64,000 nucleotides of DNA from Ruminococcus_C callidus (GCF_049562855.1 NZ_CP186925.1:372001-436000), one strand, 5' to 3'; shown: positions 1 to 8,240, counted from the stretch's first letter. The notes: generated by a model not told the origin, from the sequence alone. Translations and numbers: made by a program.

Positions 1-429
1 TATTCGCAGGTTCTGTGGCTGGACGGCGTAGAGCAGAAGTACATCGAAGAAGTTGGTGCCATGAACATCGCTTTCGTCATTGACGGCGAAGTGGTAACAC
101 CGTCTTTGGAAACCGGCTCCATTCTGTCCGGTATCACCAGAAAGTCTGCTCTGGAACTGTGCCGTTCCAAGGGCATTCCGGTTTCGGAACGCCGCATCAC
201 CATTCAGGAAATTGCCGATGCATATGACGCAGGCAAGCTGTCCGAAGTATTCGGTACCGGTACCGCTGCGGTCATCTCTCCGGTAGGTCACCTGAAGTGG
301 GGCGACAAGGTCATGACGATCAACAACAACAAGATCGGACCGGTTTCCCAGATGATCTATGATACCCTGACTGGAATTCAGTGGGGCAAGATTCCGGACG
401 AATTCGGCTGGATCGTACCGATCGACTGA
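1..429 (+). CDS. ilvE: Branched-chain amino acid aminotransferase, C-terminal part
   Basis: The window opens inside this gene; the frame is open from base 1 to TGA at 427-429, giving about 142 residues. The segment matches the C-terminal half of class IV PLP-dependent branched-chain aminotransferases: YSQVLWLDG near the start, then EVVTPSLETGSILSGITR, the region that holds the PLP phosphate, and a PVSERRITIQEI stretch. The enzyme transfers the amino group between Leu/Ile/Val and 2-oxoglutarate in the cytosol. The PLP lysine lies upstream of the window and cannot be checked. The next gene starts three bases after the stop, so the two are probably one transcript. Confidence 0.9.
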   Translation, partial: YSQVLWLDGVEQKYIEEVGAMNIAFVIDGEVVTPSLETGSILSGITRKSALELCRSKGIPVSERRITIQEIADAYDAGKLSEVFGTGTAAVISPVGHLKWGDKVMTINNNKIGPVSQMIYDTLTGIQWGKIPDEFGWIVPID

Positions 430-431
430 GC

Positions 432-908
432 ATGCTGCGAAAGATTCTTTCTCCCGAAACCTGTGCAGCCTGCCGGCTCTGCTGCGGGTTTGACTGTACA
501 GACACGTGGGAATTTCCGGTACTGCCGCAGGAAACGGTGGAAGCCATGCACCGTATGGGTGTTTCGCCGAAGCTGGTTCCGGCGGGAGAGGAGCAGACAT
601 TTGCGGCACCGCCGCTGCGGGGCGAGGAACTGTTCTTCTGTCCCATGCTCTGCGAAACCGGCTGTACCATGGGGTCGGAAAAGCCCTTTGACTGCAAGGT
701 CTGGCCGTTCCGCATGATGCGGGATTTGGCTGGCAATGTGCGTGTCGCTGTGGCGGGATATTGTCCCGGCATGGAACGCTATACCGATGAGCAGCTGGAA
801 ACATTTCTGGCGGAAGAAGGCTTGGGCAAGCTGCTGCTGGCATATGCCGCAGAGCACCCTGCACATGTGAAGCCCTATTCCAAAGAATATCGTTTTCTGA
901 ACGTGTAA
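432..908 (+). CDS. YkgJ-like cysteine-cluster protein
   Basis: A 158-residue protein starting at ATG 432, three bases after the ilvE stop. The frame is open further upstream, but that part overlaps ilvE. It carries cysteines in the pattern CAACRLCCGFDC near the N-terminus, then FFCPMLCETGC and FDCKVWPF, as in the YkgJ / zinc- or iron-chelating cysteine-cluster family. The biochemical role of that family is not settled; metal binding is inferred from the clusters. There is no signal peptide or membrane segment. It is probably co-transcribed with ilvE and ends at a strong terminator (912-953). Confidence 0.75.
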   Translation: MLRKILSPETCAACRLCCGFDCTDTWEFPVLPQETVEAMHRMGVSPKLVPAGEEQTFAAPPLRGEELFFCPMLCETGCTMGSEKPFDCKVWPFRMMRDLAGNVRVAVAGYCPGMERYTDEQLETFLAEEGLGKLLLAYAAEHPAHVKPYSKEYRFLNV

Positions 909-911
909 AAC

Positions 912-953
912 AAAAGGAGTTACTTTGCTCTCAAGCAAGGTAACTCCTTTTTT
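912..953 (+). terminator. Rho-independent terminator after ilvE / cysteine-cluster gene
   Basis: A long hairpin (left arm about 912-928, loop CTCTCA-like, right arm 935-951) ending in a run of T. The two arms are near-perfect complements (GGAGTTAC / GTAACTCC core). It also faces the end of the leftward gene at 959, so it may act for both strands. Confidence 0.85.
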
Positions 954-958
954 CTGTC

Positions 959-1483
959 TTATACTACGCCGGCAGAATTCCGGATCTCCGCGTCCAGTGC
1001 CGCCAGCAGATGATTCCATGTGGCAGCATCTACCACACCGTCTGCCGGCAGCGGCGTGTAGCTTTGGAACTGCTTCACGGCATTCTGGGTGGCAGTGTCA
1101 AATACACCGCTGTTGCTGATCGGCGGGATCTTCGGAAAATTGTTCTGAATTGCCTGCAAAATGCCTTGTATCACGAAAACAGCACCGCCCGTATCGCCCA
1201 GCGTGTAGGCGGTGATGCCGGTGGGAAACAGTGCCAGATGCAGTACCGGTGGACGAACCTCCTGCAAATATGCCTGTGCAACAGCGTTCCATGTGGCAGT
1301 GTCAGTTTCACCGGTTGCCGGCATGTGGTTCTGCTGCTGGAACTGCCGTATTGCCTCAATGGTTTTCTCTCCATAGATGCCGTCCGGTATTATATGTGGC
1401 AGCTGCTGTATGTGGGAAATGCCGTGGAGATACCCCTGTAATTCCCGAATGTGTTGTTGCTTCTGTAACTCTGTGTACGCCAT
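959..1483 (-). CDS. Two-domain peptidoglycan-binding protein
   Basis: A 174-residue protein with two PG_binding_1 (three-helix) modules, about residues 8-72 and 88-160. Each ends in the family pattern: DGIYGEKTIEAIRQFQ with ATGETDTATWNA, then GVFDTATQNAVKQFQ with ADGVVDAATWNHL. No catalytic domain or signal peptide is visible. It lies downstream of the larger peptidoglycan-binding gene at 1673-3070 in the same direction, separated from it by a 173-bp repeat element. The set resembles SleC/SpoIID-type spore cortex genes of Clostridia; a role in spore or cell-wall metabolism is inference. An RBS (GGAGG-like) lies just upstream of ATG 1483. Confidence 0.8.
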   Translation of the reverse strand: MAYTELQKQQHIRELQGYLHGISHIQQLPHIIPDGIYGEKTIEAIRQFQQQNHMPATGETDTATWNAVAQAYLQEVRPPVLHLALFPTGITAYTLGDTGGAVFVIQGILQAIQNNFPKIPPISNSGVFDTATQNAVKQFQSYTPLPADGVVDAATWNHLLAALDAEIRNSAGVV

Positions 1484-1499
1484 GTGTCACCCTCCTTAA

Positions 1500-1672
1500 G
1501 GAAACACTGAATAAAGTTTGTGCGTAAGATGCGTAGTCAGATTTTTCGGCAGATTGCATAGAAATTCCGCAGGCATACTTCATGTATGGCAAGGGATTTC
1601 TGGGCAATATGACGGAAAATCTGCAAGCAGATTGCGTGCAAAGCCGTCAGGCGGGCTTTATGCAGTGTTTCC
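1500..1672 (-). mobile_element. MITE-like element, family A (173 bp)
   Basis: Bounded by inverted ends GGAAACACTGAATAAAG / CTTTATGCAGTGTTTCC. The interior matches the copies at 3741, 4047, 15406 and 58578. Left flank TTAA and right flank TCAG are not identical, so no target duplication is preserved. The right end abuts the stop codon of the leftward gene at 1673. No ORF of its own. Confidence 0.85.
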
Positions 1673-3070
1673 TCAGGTGATCGTATATCCCGGAGCCTGA
1701 TAGGGTTGTTTGTCGTAGCCGTATTTCAAATCGGAGTACAGGCTGGTGATCGCGTTCCATACCGCGGTACCCACTACGCCGGTTTTCGGGTAGCCGAACA
1801 GTTCCTGAAACGCCATGACAGAAGCCTTGGTCATGGGGCCGAAATAGCCGGTGGCGTTGACGGTGGGAATTTCCGGATAGGTGCCGTGGATATAGGTGAG
1901 ATACTGCTGCATCAGACGGACGTACTCGCTGGTAGTGCCCTCCCGCAGAACCACGCCGGGGTAGAGCACCACGTCATTGACCGAGGTGTCCAGCGGTATC
2001 GATTCCACAATGCCGGTGTAGGCATCATAGAGGGCGTTCCATGTGGAAAAATCCACCACGCCCGTCACCGGAAGCCCGAACGCCTGCTGGAGGGATTTGA
2101 CGGAAGTTTCTGTCTGTTCTCCGAAGTAGCCGGTAATTTCCACCGGCTGTATGGCGGCATAGTAGGCTCCCACCACTGCAAGATGATACTGGAGGGCACG
2201 GATGTTTTTTCCCTGCATGCCGAAGTGCAGATCCTCGGTGTGCGTAAGCTCGATGTCCTGCTGGGTCAGCCCCTCGGAGTTCAGTTCTGCCAGGTTTTTC
2301 ACGCTGGTAAAAATATAGGAGATCCGGTACCATGTGGCTTCGTTGACAATGCCGGTTGCCGGCAGCCCGAAGATTTCCTGAAAGGCAATGACGGCATCTT
2401 GTGTGATATAGTCAAAATCGCCGGCAGCTTCGCCGATTTTGGGAATGGCAGGGTAGTTTCTGGAAATGCGGTTCAGCTGTACCTGAATGGTGCGGACCGG
2501 ATCATCGGAAAGTCCCAGCCGCAAATCAAATCCCGGATAGGAGGGCGTGTTGGTCATTACGGGAACGTTGGTGACAATGTCGATGTCGCTGCCGTAAAAT
2601 GTGGTAAGGATCTCATAAGGAGTCATGCCCTGTTGTGCCAGCGGCACGGTGCCCCACTGGGAAAGCCCGTCACAGGTTACCGTTGTGCCGTTGCAGAACG
2701 CTGTGAACAGCGGCTCCACATTGCCCTGCCGCCGGACGTAAGAGTTGAACAGTTCGTCAACCAGCTGCCCCACGTTTTCGAAAATTTCTCTGCCGTAGAT
2801 GTACTTCTGGTCAAACTGAGTGGAGTTGGTGATGTCAAAAGGATACCCGCGGGAACGATACCACTCAGTATAGACACGGTTGAGGGCAAAGCTGACAATG
2901 ACGTAGATGTTGGCACGAATGGCATTTTCCGGCCACGTGGGGTAAATTTCGCTGGATACCACGTTTTTGATGTAATCGGGAAAGGAAACGGTGACGTTGT
3001 TCGCCGTTTCCTCCGGCCGCCCCAGATGCACGGTAATATCTCTGGGGATAAAGGGTTCTCCGACTGGCAT
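1673..3070 (-). CDS. SpoIID/SleC-like protein with three peptidoglycan-binding domains
   Basis: A 465-residue protein. Residues about 30-170 contain a SpoIID-like stretch (VVSSEIYPTWPENAIRANIYVI, then a conserved CNGTTVTCDGLSQWG motif). Three PG_binding_1 modules follow, each closing with the G(I/V)V-x-TW pattern (ATGIVNEATW, VTGVVDFSTW, KTGVVGTAVW). The N-terminal region resembles that of clostridial spore cortex-lytic (SleC-like) proteins. There is no signal peptide, as expected for a protein packaged into a spore or mother cell; a spore role is inferred from the family. The stop codon directly touches a family A repeat. It sits 15 bases after the proline-rich gene at 3086 and is likely co-transcribed with it. 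Confidence 0.75.
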   Translation of the reverse strand: MPVGEPFIPRDITVHLGRPEETANNVTVSFPDYIKNVVSSEIYPTWPENAIRANIYVIVSFALNRVYTEWYRSRGYPFDITNSTQFDQKYIYGREIFENVGQLVDELFNSYVRRQGNVEPLFTAFCNGTTVTCDGLSQWGTVPLAQQGMTPYEILTTFYGSDIDIVTNVPVMTNTPSYPGFDLRLGLSDDPVRTIQVQLNRISRNYPAIPKIGEAAGDFDYITQDAVIAFQEIFGLPATGIVNEATWYRISYIFTSVKNLAELNSEGLTQQDIELTHTEDLHFGMQGKNIRALQYHLAVVGAYYAAIQPVEITGYFGEQTETSVKSLQQAFGLPVTGVVDFSTWNALYDAYTGIVESIPLDTSVNDVVLYPGVVLREGTTSEYVRLMQQYLTYIHGTYPEIPTVNATGYFGPMTKASVMAFQELFGYPKTGVVGTAVWNAITSLYSDLKYGYDKQPYQAPGYTIT

Positions 3071-3085
3071 ATCTGGCAGCCCTCC

Positions 3086-3706
3086 TTACAGATTGGGTTC
3101 GGTGTTTTGGTAGACAATGGTTTTCGGCGGCTCCTGCAAGTAGCTGGGCAGGGGAATCATGTGGAAGATCTGTCGGGAGGTCGTGCCGGCGAATACTGGT
3201 ACAGCTTCGCTGACCTGCCGGTAAAAACCGTCCGCATAGACGCTGACATCATAGGTGCTATATGGCTTTCGGGTTTCGTCGCAGTTCAGTGAGAGAGAAG
3301 CCGCCGGCACCGGCAGCGGAATTTTTCCGGTTTCGCCGCTTTCGTTGGTGACGGCAGTGTGTTTCAGATGTACCTGTTCCTCCGTGCCGTTGGTCACCAG
3401 CACGGACACACCGGCAAGGGCACGGGCATTGCCGGCACTGCGGGTGATGACCTGAATCCAGCCGATCGCCGGCTGTTCCTGTGGAGTTTTCTCCACTTCC
3501 AGCTGCGGCGGAGGAACGGTTTCGGTAGGAAGCGGTTCCGGCATCGGGGGAGCAGGCTCCGGTTCTGGGGGCGTGGGTTCCGGCTGTGGCTCCTGCGGCG
3601 GAGCTTCTTCCGGTTCCGGAACGGGTGCCGGTGCAGGTGCAGATGCCTGTGCCGTGTGATAGAGCCGCAGCAGCTCTGCCTGATATTCTTCCGGTGTTTT
3701 TTCCAT
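3086..3706 (-). CDS. Proline-rich protein with a carboxypeptidase-regulatory-like domain
   Basis: A 206-residue protein starting at ATG 3706, preceded by a strong AGGAGG site at about 3716-3721; longer starts would run through a repeat element. Residues about 25-85 are almost only Pro, Glu, Ala and Gln (many PEP steps), a rigid linker. The C-terminal ~120 residues (IGWIQVITRSAGNARALAGVSV onward, with YSTYDVSVYADGFY) look like a beta-sandwich of the carboxypeptidase regulatory / CnaB type. It heads the leftward run with the two peptidoglycan-binding genes. The product is probably an envelope or spore-coat protein, but the function is unknown. Confidence 0.65.
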   Translation of the reverse strand: MEKTPEEYQAELLRLYHTAQASAPAPAPVPEPEEAPPQEPQPEPTPPEPEPAPPMPEPLPTETVPPPQLEVEKTPQEQPAIGWIQVITRSAGNARALAGVSVLVTNGTEEQVHLKHTAVTNESGETGKIPLPVPAASLSLNCDETRKPYSTYDVSVYADGFYRQVSEAVPVFAGTTSRQIFHMIPLPSYLQEPPKTIVYQNTEPNL

Positions 3707-3740
3707 AGCAGTTATCCTCCTGTCAAAGCGTTGATGTGAA

Positions 3741-3913
3741 GGAAACACTGAATAAAGCCCGCCTGACGGCTTTGCACGCAATCTGCTTGCAGATTTTCCG
3801 TCATATTGCCCAGAAATCCCTTGCCAGACACCAAGTCTGCCTGCGGAATTTCTGTGCAATCTGCCGAAAAATCTGACTACGCATCTTACGCACAAGCTTT
3901 ATCCAGTGTTTCC
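3741..3913 (+). mobile_element. MITE-like element, family A (173 bp) with TGAA duplication
   Basis: Inverted ends GGAAACACTGAATAAAG / CTTTATCCAGTGTTTCC. It is flanked on both sides by TGAA (3737-3740 and 3914-3917), a clear 4-bp target duplication. It lies upstream of the proline-rich gene, in the orientation opposite to the copy at 1500. Confidence 0.9.
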
Positions 3914-3984
3914 TGAACACGTTCCGCGTTTCCACAATCTATGCGATTGTCTGGGGAAATATGTGCATGGACAATACCGCACAA

Positions 3985-4014
3985 AAAAGTCTGCCCTTGT
4001 CCGGACAGACTTTT
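3985..4014 (-). terminator. Terminator between two repeats
   Basis: Stem AAAAGTCTG (3985-3993) pairs with CAGACTTTT (4006-4014). On the minus strand it is followed by a T run, so it can end transcripts from the leftward DUF378 gene after they read through the repeat at 4047. The bases just before it (about 3971-3986) look like a decayed family B end. Confidence 0.65.
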
Positions 4015-4046
4015 CTGTTTTCCACAGTGGAATGTGGAAAGCACAT

Positions 4047-4219
4047 GGAAACCCTGCATAAAGCCCGCCTGACGGCTTTGCACGCAATCTGCGTGCAGAT
4101 TTTCCGCCATATTGTCCAGAAATCCCTTGCCATACATGAAGTATGCCTGCGGAATTTCTATGCAATCTGCCGAAAAATCTGATGACGCATCTTACGCACA
4201 AGCTTGATGCAGTGTTTCC
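4047..4219 (+). mobile_element. MITE-like element, family A (173 bp), decayed left end
   Basis: Left end GGAAACCCTGCATAAAG (one change) and right end CTTGATGCAGTGTTTCC. The interior is nearly identical to the copy at 3741 in the same orientation. The flanks do not match (ACAT / CTAT). The right end directly precedes the stop codon of the leftward DUF378 gene. Confidence 0.85.
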
Positions 4220-4444
4220 CTATCTCTGCTGGGAAACCGTCGCGGGCTCGGTCAGTGCTTCCCGTCGGAACAGGAATGTCATACACCAAAGGGCTGCGAT
4301 CGCCACCAGAATATAAACGGCACGGCTGATGAACGATGCCGAACCGCCGAAGATCCATGCCACCAGATCAAATTCAAACACGCCGACCAGTCCCCAGTTG
4401 ACACCGCCGATAATCAGCAGGATCAGTGCAAGTTTATCCCACAT
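4220..4444 (-). CDS. DUF378 small membrane protein
   Basis: A 74-residue protein with two hydrophobic segments (ALILLIIGGVNWGLVGVF and AVYILVAIAALWCMTFLF). The GGVNWGLVG motif and length are typical of the DUF378 family of small integral membrane proteins, whose function is unknown. The stop TAG lies right against a family A repeat. An AGAGGTG site stands upstream of the start. It appears to be a single-gene unit. Confidence 0.8.
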   Translation of the reverse strand: MWDKLALILLIIGGVNWGLVGVFEFDLVAWIFGGSASFISRAVYILVAIAALWCMTFLFRREALTEPATVSQQR

Positions 4445-4660
4445 GCAGCTACACCTCTTTTCTGCAATTTCTGTGAGAATACATATCCGCTTCTCACAGT
4501 TTTGCTCTTATAGTATGCCCGCAAACCGTGTGGAATATTCTGTGGAAAACACCTGTTTTCTGACGGCATGTATTTTGATAACAACCACAAATGGCGTACC
4601 ATACTTTTTGTGCAATTCTACAAAATCCACAGAGAACAGGCACTTTTTGTGTATTTTCCC

Positions 4661-4857
4661 TTGACGGGTGACCGCGAATTGTGTATAATAGATACGGTGA
4701 TAAAACCGCAAAGATGGAGGTCTTATGATTGGTGAAAACCCTCCTATTTTGTTTTTATCAGTTCTCCATTGATTTTATCACTCGTTTTGTTGTCTCCTTT
4801 CTTTTGTTCTTGATTTTGTTTAGCCCGATTCCGGTTGGAGTCGGGCGTTTTTTTGTC
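4661..4857 (+). ncRNA. Small orphan transcription unit (sRNA or micro-protein gene)
   Basis: A consensus promoter (TTGACG 4661-4666, 17-bp spacer, TATAAT 4684-4689) is followed about 140 bases later by a strong terminator (stem GCCCGATTCC / GGAGTCGGGC, then seven T; about 4821-4857). The predicted transcript is about 160 nt. It contains a GGAGG site and ATG at 4725 for a 15-residue reading frame (MIGENPPILFLSVLH), and an overlapping TTG frame at 4729 encoding a hydrophobic stretch (about 35 residues before it would cross the terminator). It could be a regulatory RNA, a leader relic, or a small hydrophobic peptide gene; the sequence alone does not decide. Bases 4445-4660, upstream of it, hold nothing I can identify. 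Confidence 0.55.
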
Positions 4858-4888
4858 TGTAGGCACTGTGCGGCTCTCAGATACAAAA

Positions 4889-5223
4889 GGCAATACCGCA
4901 CAAAGAGCGTCTGGCGACTTTGCACGCCATCTGCTTGCAAATTTCCCTTCAGAGCCTGTTTCGTATCTTCTCGCATGCATCTTGCGTGCATATTTTCCGA
5001 GATATTTCGGGAAAATACTCGAAAATCCAGAAAGGATTTTCTCCGTTTTTCCCTTCATCTCTCAAAAAATCTGACGACGCAATCTGCATACGTCAGATAC
5101 GAAACAGGCTCTCATATTTCACAAAAATGCTCGTGAATACATCAAGTATTCACTCCGCTTTTTGTTTCATCTGACGAAAAATTTGACGACGCATCTGTCG
5201 CACAATCTTTGTGCGGTATTGCC
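4889..5223 (+). mobile_element. MITE-like element, family B long form (335 bp) with AAAA duplication
   Basis: Inverted ends GGCAATACCGCACAAAG / CTTTGTGCGGTATTGCC, flanked by AAAA on both sides. The outer ~172 bp match the short copies at 35065 and 51187. The inner 162 bp (4951-5112) are a second inverted-repeat element. Non-coding. Confidence 0.9.
4951..5112 (+). repeat. Nested inverted-repeat element D (162 bp) inside family B
   Basis: Ends AGAGCCTGTTTCGTATC / GATACGAAACAGGCTCT are perfect complements. The same 162-bp block occupies the same place in the copies at 22037 (22099-22260) and 63562 (63624-63785) and is absent from the short copies. It contains further small hairpins. Confidence 0.85.
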
Positions 5224-5260
5224 AAAAATCCCTGTACATCACGTCCGATGTACAGGGATT
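5224..5260 (-). terminator. Terminator after ppdK
   Basis: Stem ATCCCTGTACATC / GATGTACAGGGAT with a 6-base loop, followed by a T run on the minus strand. It lies about 130 bases past the ppdK stop. Confidence 0.8.
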
Positions 5261-5390
5261 CTTTTCGATATATCAAAATTGTTCGGGAATCATTTTCGAC
5301 AGTGACTTGTCCATAACTTGTCCGTCAGGTCCTGCACATGTCCGGAGTCAGGCAGTCAGGCGACTGCGTGGATAAACGAACGAATCAAAC

Positions 5391-8027
5391 TTACTTGTTC
5401 TTGATTGCAGCCTGTGCAGCAGCCAGTCTTGCGATCGGCACACGGAACGGAGAGCAGGAAACATAGTCCAGACCGATTTCGTGGCAGAACTCAACAGATG
5501 TCGGGTCGCCGCCGTGCTCACCGCAGATACCGCAGTGCAGCTTGCTGTTGACCGGCTTACCCAGATCGATAGCCATCTTCATCAGCTTACCAACACCAGT
5601 CTGGTCCAGCTTAGCGAACGGATCGCTCTCGAAGATCTTTGCATCATAGTATGCACCGAGGAACTTACCAGCGTCGTCACGAGAGAAGCCGTAAGTCATC
5701 TGAGTCAGGTCGTTTGTACCGAAGCAGAAGAAGTCAGCTTCCTTTGCGATGTCGTCAGCAGTCAGAGCAGCTCTCGGGATCTCGATCATGGTACCAACTT
5801 CATAAGACAGGTCAGAACCAGCAGCAGCGATTTCAGCGTCAGCAGTTTCTACAACGACCTTCTTTACGAACTTCAGTTCCTTCACATCGCCGACCAGCGG
5901 GATCATGATCTCCGGCTTAACGGTCCAATCCGGATGATTCTTCTTTACGTTGATAGCAGCCTTGATGATTGCCTTGGTCTGCATTTCAGCGATTTCCGGA
6001 TAAGTAACAGCCAGACGGCAGCCACGGTGACCCATCATCGGGTTGAATTCGTGCAGAGAAGCAATGATAGCCTTGATCTGATCTACAGTCTTGCCCTGAG
6101 CATCAGCCAGCTTCTTGATGTCTTCTTCTTCGGTCGGAACGAATTCGTGGAGCGGCGGATCCAGGAAACGGATGGTAACCGGATTGCCTTCCAGAGCTTC
6201 GTACAGAGCCTCGAAGTCGCCCTGCTGCATCGGTTCGATCTTTGCCAGAGCAGCCTTTCTTTCTTCAACAGTGTCAGAGCAGATCATTTCACGGAATGCT
6301 GCGATTCTGTCAGCTTCGAAGAACATGTGCTCGGTACGGCACAGACCGATACCTTCTGCACCCAGTTCGCGAGCCTTCTTTGCGTCAGCCGGAGTATCAG
6401 CGTTGGTACGAACCTTCAGAGTTCTGTACTTGTCTGCCCAGCCCATAACGCGGCCGAATGTGCCGGCGATGGAAGCGTCAACAGTCGGGATAATGCCGTC
6501 ATAGATGTTACCGGTAGAACCGTCGATAGAAATGTAGTCGCCCTCGTGGAAGGTCTTTCCAGCCAGTTCGAACTGCTTGTCTTCTTCGTTCATCTTGATG
6601 TCGCCGCAGCCGGATACACAGCAGGTACCCATACCACGAGCAACAACGGCAGCGTGAGAAGTCATACCACCGCGGACAGTCAGGATACCCTGAGATGCCT
6701 TCATGCCGGTGATGTCTTCCGGAGAGGTTTCCAGACGAACCAGAATAACCTTTTCGCCCTTTGCGTTCCAGGTTTCTGCATCGTCAGCAGTGAATACGAC
6801 CTTACCGCAGGCAGCACCCGGGGAAGCACCCAGACCCTTGCCCATCGGAGTAGCAGCCTTCAGAGCCTTGGCATCGAACTGCGGGTGCAGCAGGGTGTCC
6901 AGGTTTCTCGGATCGATCATCAGAACTGCTTCTTCTTCTGTCTTATGTCCTTCATCTACGAGGTCGCAAGCGATCTGCAGAGCAGCCTGTGCGGTTCTCT
7001 TACCGTTACGGCACTGCAGCATGTACAGCTTCTTGTTCTCGACAGTGAATTCCATATCCTGCATGTCGTGATAGTGGTTTTCCAGGGTATCACAAACCTT
7101 GATGAATTCATCGTAAGCTTCCGGGAATTCCTGTGCCATCTGAGCGATCGGCATCGGAGTACGAACGCCGGCAACAACGTCTTCGCCCTGTGCGTTGATC
7201 AGGAATTCGCCCATCAGCTTCTTTTCACCGGTAGCCGGGTCACGGGTGAATGCTACACCAGTACCAGACTCGTTGTTCAGGTTACCGAATACCATCGGCA
7301 TTACGTTAACTGCGGTACCCCAGCTGTACGGAATATCGTTGTCACGGCGATATACGTTTGCACGCGGGTTGTCCCAGCTGCGGAATACAGCTTCGATAGC
7401 CAGCTTCAGCTGTTCTACCGGATCAGACGGGAAGTCTGTGCCCAGCTGGTTCTTGTACTCAGCCTTGAACTGTTCAGCCAGAGTCTTCAGATCAGCAGCG
7501 GTCAGCTCTACGTCGAACTTTACGCCCTTTTCTTCCTTCATCTTGTCGATGAGCTGTTCGAAGTACTTCTTGCCGACTTCCATAACAACGTCAGAGAACA
7601 TCTGAATGAAACGTCTGTAGGAGTCATATACGAAACGCTCGAAAGCCGGATCCGGATTGCCCTTGATCATTGCAGCAACAACGTCGTCGTTCAGACCGAG
7701 GTTCAGGATGGTGTCCATCATACCCGGCATAGAAGCACGTGCACCGGAACGAACGGAAACCAGCAGCGGATTGTTCAGATCGCCGAACTTCTTGCCGTTG
7801 ATCTCTTCCATCTTCTTAACGCCGTCCATGACCTGAGCCATGATCTCGTCGTTGATCTTGCGGCCGTCCTCATAGTACTGTGTGCAGGCCTCAGTTGTGA
7901 TGGTGAAGCCCTGCGGTACCGGCAGACCGATGCTGGTCATCTCAGCCAGGTTTGCACCCTTACCGCCGAGGAGATTCCGCATGGTCATGTCGCCTTCGCT
8001 AAACATATAAACCCATTTGTTTGCCAT
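5391..8027 (-). CDS. ppdK: Pyruvate, phosphate dikinase
   Basis: An 878-residue protein, the usual family length. ATG 8027 (MANKWVYMFSEGDM) was chosen because GGAGG stands upstream and matches the family N-terminus. Order: N-terminal nucleotide-binding domain (GGKGANLAEM, then VSVRSGARASMPGMMDTILNLG), central phosphohistidine domain with the catalytic His in GGMTSHAAVVARGMG (about residue 456), and C-terminal PEP/pyruvate TIM barrel (EGIGLCRTEHMFFE, GTNDLTQMTYGFSRDD, HCGICGEHGGD). The enzyme interconverts pyruvate + ATP + Pi and PEP + AMP + PPi, a main step of PPi-linked glycolysis in anaerobes. Single-gene unit, terminator at 5224-5260. Confidence 0.97.
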   Translation of the reverse strand: MANKWVYMFSEGDMTMRNLLGGKGANLAEMTSIGLPVPQGFTITTEACTQYYEDGRKINDEIMAQVMDGVKKMEEINGKKFGDLNNPLLVSVRSGARASMPGMMDTILNLGLNDDVVAAMIKGNPDPAFERFVYDSYRRFIQMFSDVVMEVGKKYFEQLIDKMKEEKGVKFDVELTAADLKTLAEQFKAEYKNQLGTDFPSDPVEQLKLAIEAVFRSWDNPRANVYRRDNDIPYSWGTAVNVMPMVFGNLNNESGTGVAFTRDPATGEKKLMGEFLINAQGEDVVAGVRTPMPIAQMAQEFPEAYDEFIKVCDTLENHYHDMQDMEFTVENKKLYMLQCRNGKRTAQAALQIACDLVDEGHKTEEEAVLMIDPRNLDTLLHPQFDAKALKAATPMGKGLGASPGAACGKVVFTADDAETWNAKGEKVILVRLETSPEDITGMKASQGILTVRGGMTSHAAVVARGMGTCCVSGCGDIKMNEEDKQFELAGKTFHEGDYISIDGSTGNIYDGIIPTVDASIAGTFGRVMGWADKYRTLKVRTNADTPADAKKARELGAEGIGLCRTEHMFFEADRIAAFREMICSDTVEERKAALAKIEPMQQGDFEALYEALEGNPVTIRFLDPPLHEFVPTEEEDIKKLADAQGKTVDQIKAIIASLHEFNPMMGHRGCRLAVTYPEIAEMQTKAIIKAAINVKKNHPDWTVKPEIMIPLVGDVKELKFVKKVVVETADAEIAAAGSDLSYEVGTMIEIPRAALTADDIAKEADFFCFGTNDLTQMTYGFSRDDAGKFLGAYYDAKIFESDPFAKLDQTGVGKLMKMAIDLGKPVNSKLHCGICGEHGGDPTSVEFCHEIGLDYVSCSPFRVPIARLAAAQAAIKNK

Positions 8028-8127
8028 TGGTAAATACCTCCAATTTTTGATTTCGATTGAATGTCCGGCTGCGTGATTGCATTCGGGGAAATCTGGCAAA
8101 TTTCCCTTTCTCAACCGGCTCATTATT

Positions 8128-8133
8128 ATTATA
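8128..8133 (-). promoter_or_regulatory. Candidate ppdK promoter (extended -10)
   Basis: On the minus strand the sequence reads TATGCTATAAT, an extended -10 (TGC before TATAAT), about 100 bases upstream of the ppdK start. No good -35 is seen at the standard distance. Confidence 0.5.
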
Positions 8134-8240
8134 GCATACTTCTCATGAAAATACTATACACTTTTCAAGAAAAAATTACGCCCATTTTTGTGGCAAGTTA
8201 TACAAAAATCACAATACACGAATTTTTTTTGAAAAAAGAC

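Noticed and set aside
1518..1700. Recurring small frames beginning MCVRCVVRFFGRLHRNSAG in family A elements
   Set aside because: They run through the inverted ends and have no RBS. Their repetition reflects element copies, not a peptide family.
959..4444. Prophage lysis or tail module
   Set aside because: The PG-binding proteins lack holin, terminase, capsid or integrase neighbours and resemble spore-cortex proteins instead.
5481..8033. An 850-codon plus-strand frame across ppdK
   Set aside because: Antisense shadow of a fully conserved enzyme gene with biased codon use; no RBS and no family resemblance.
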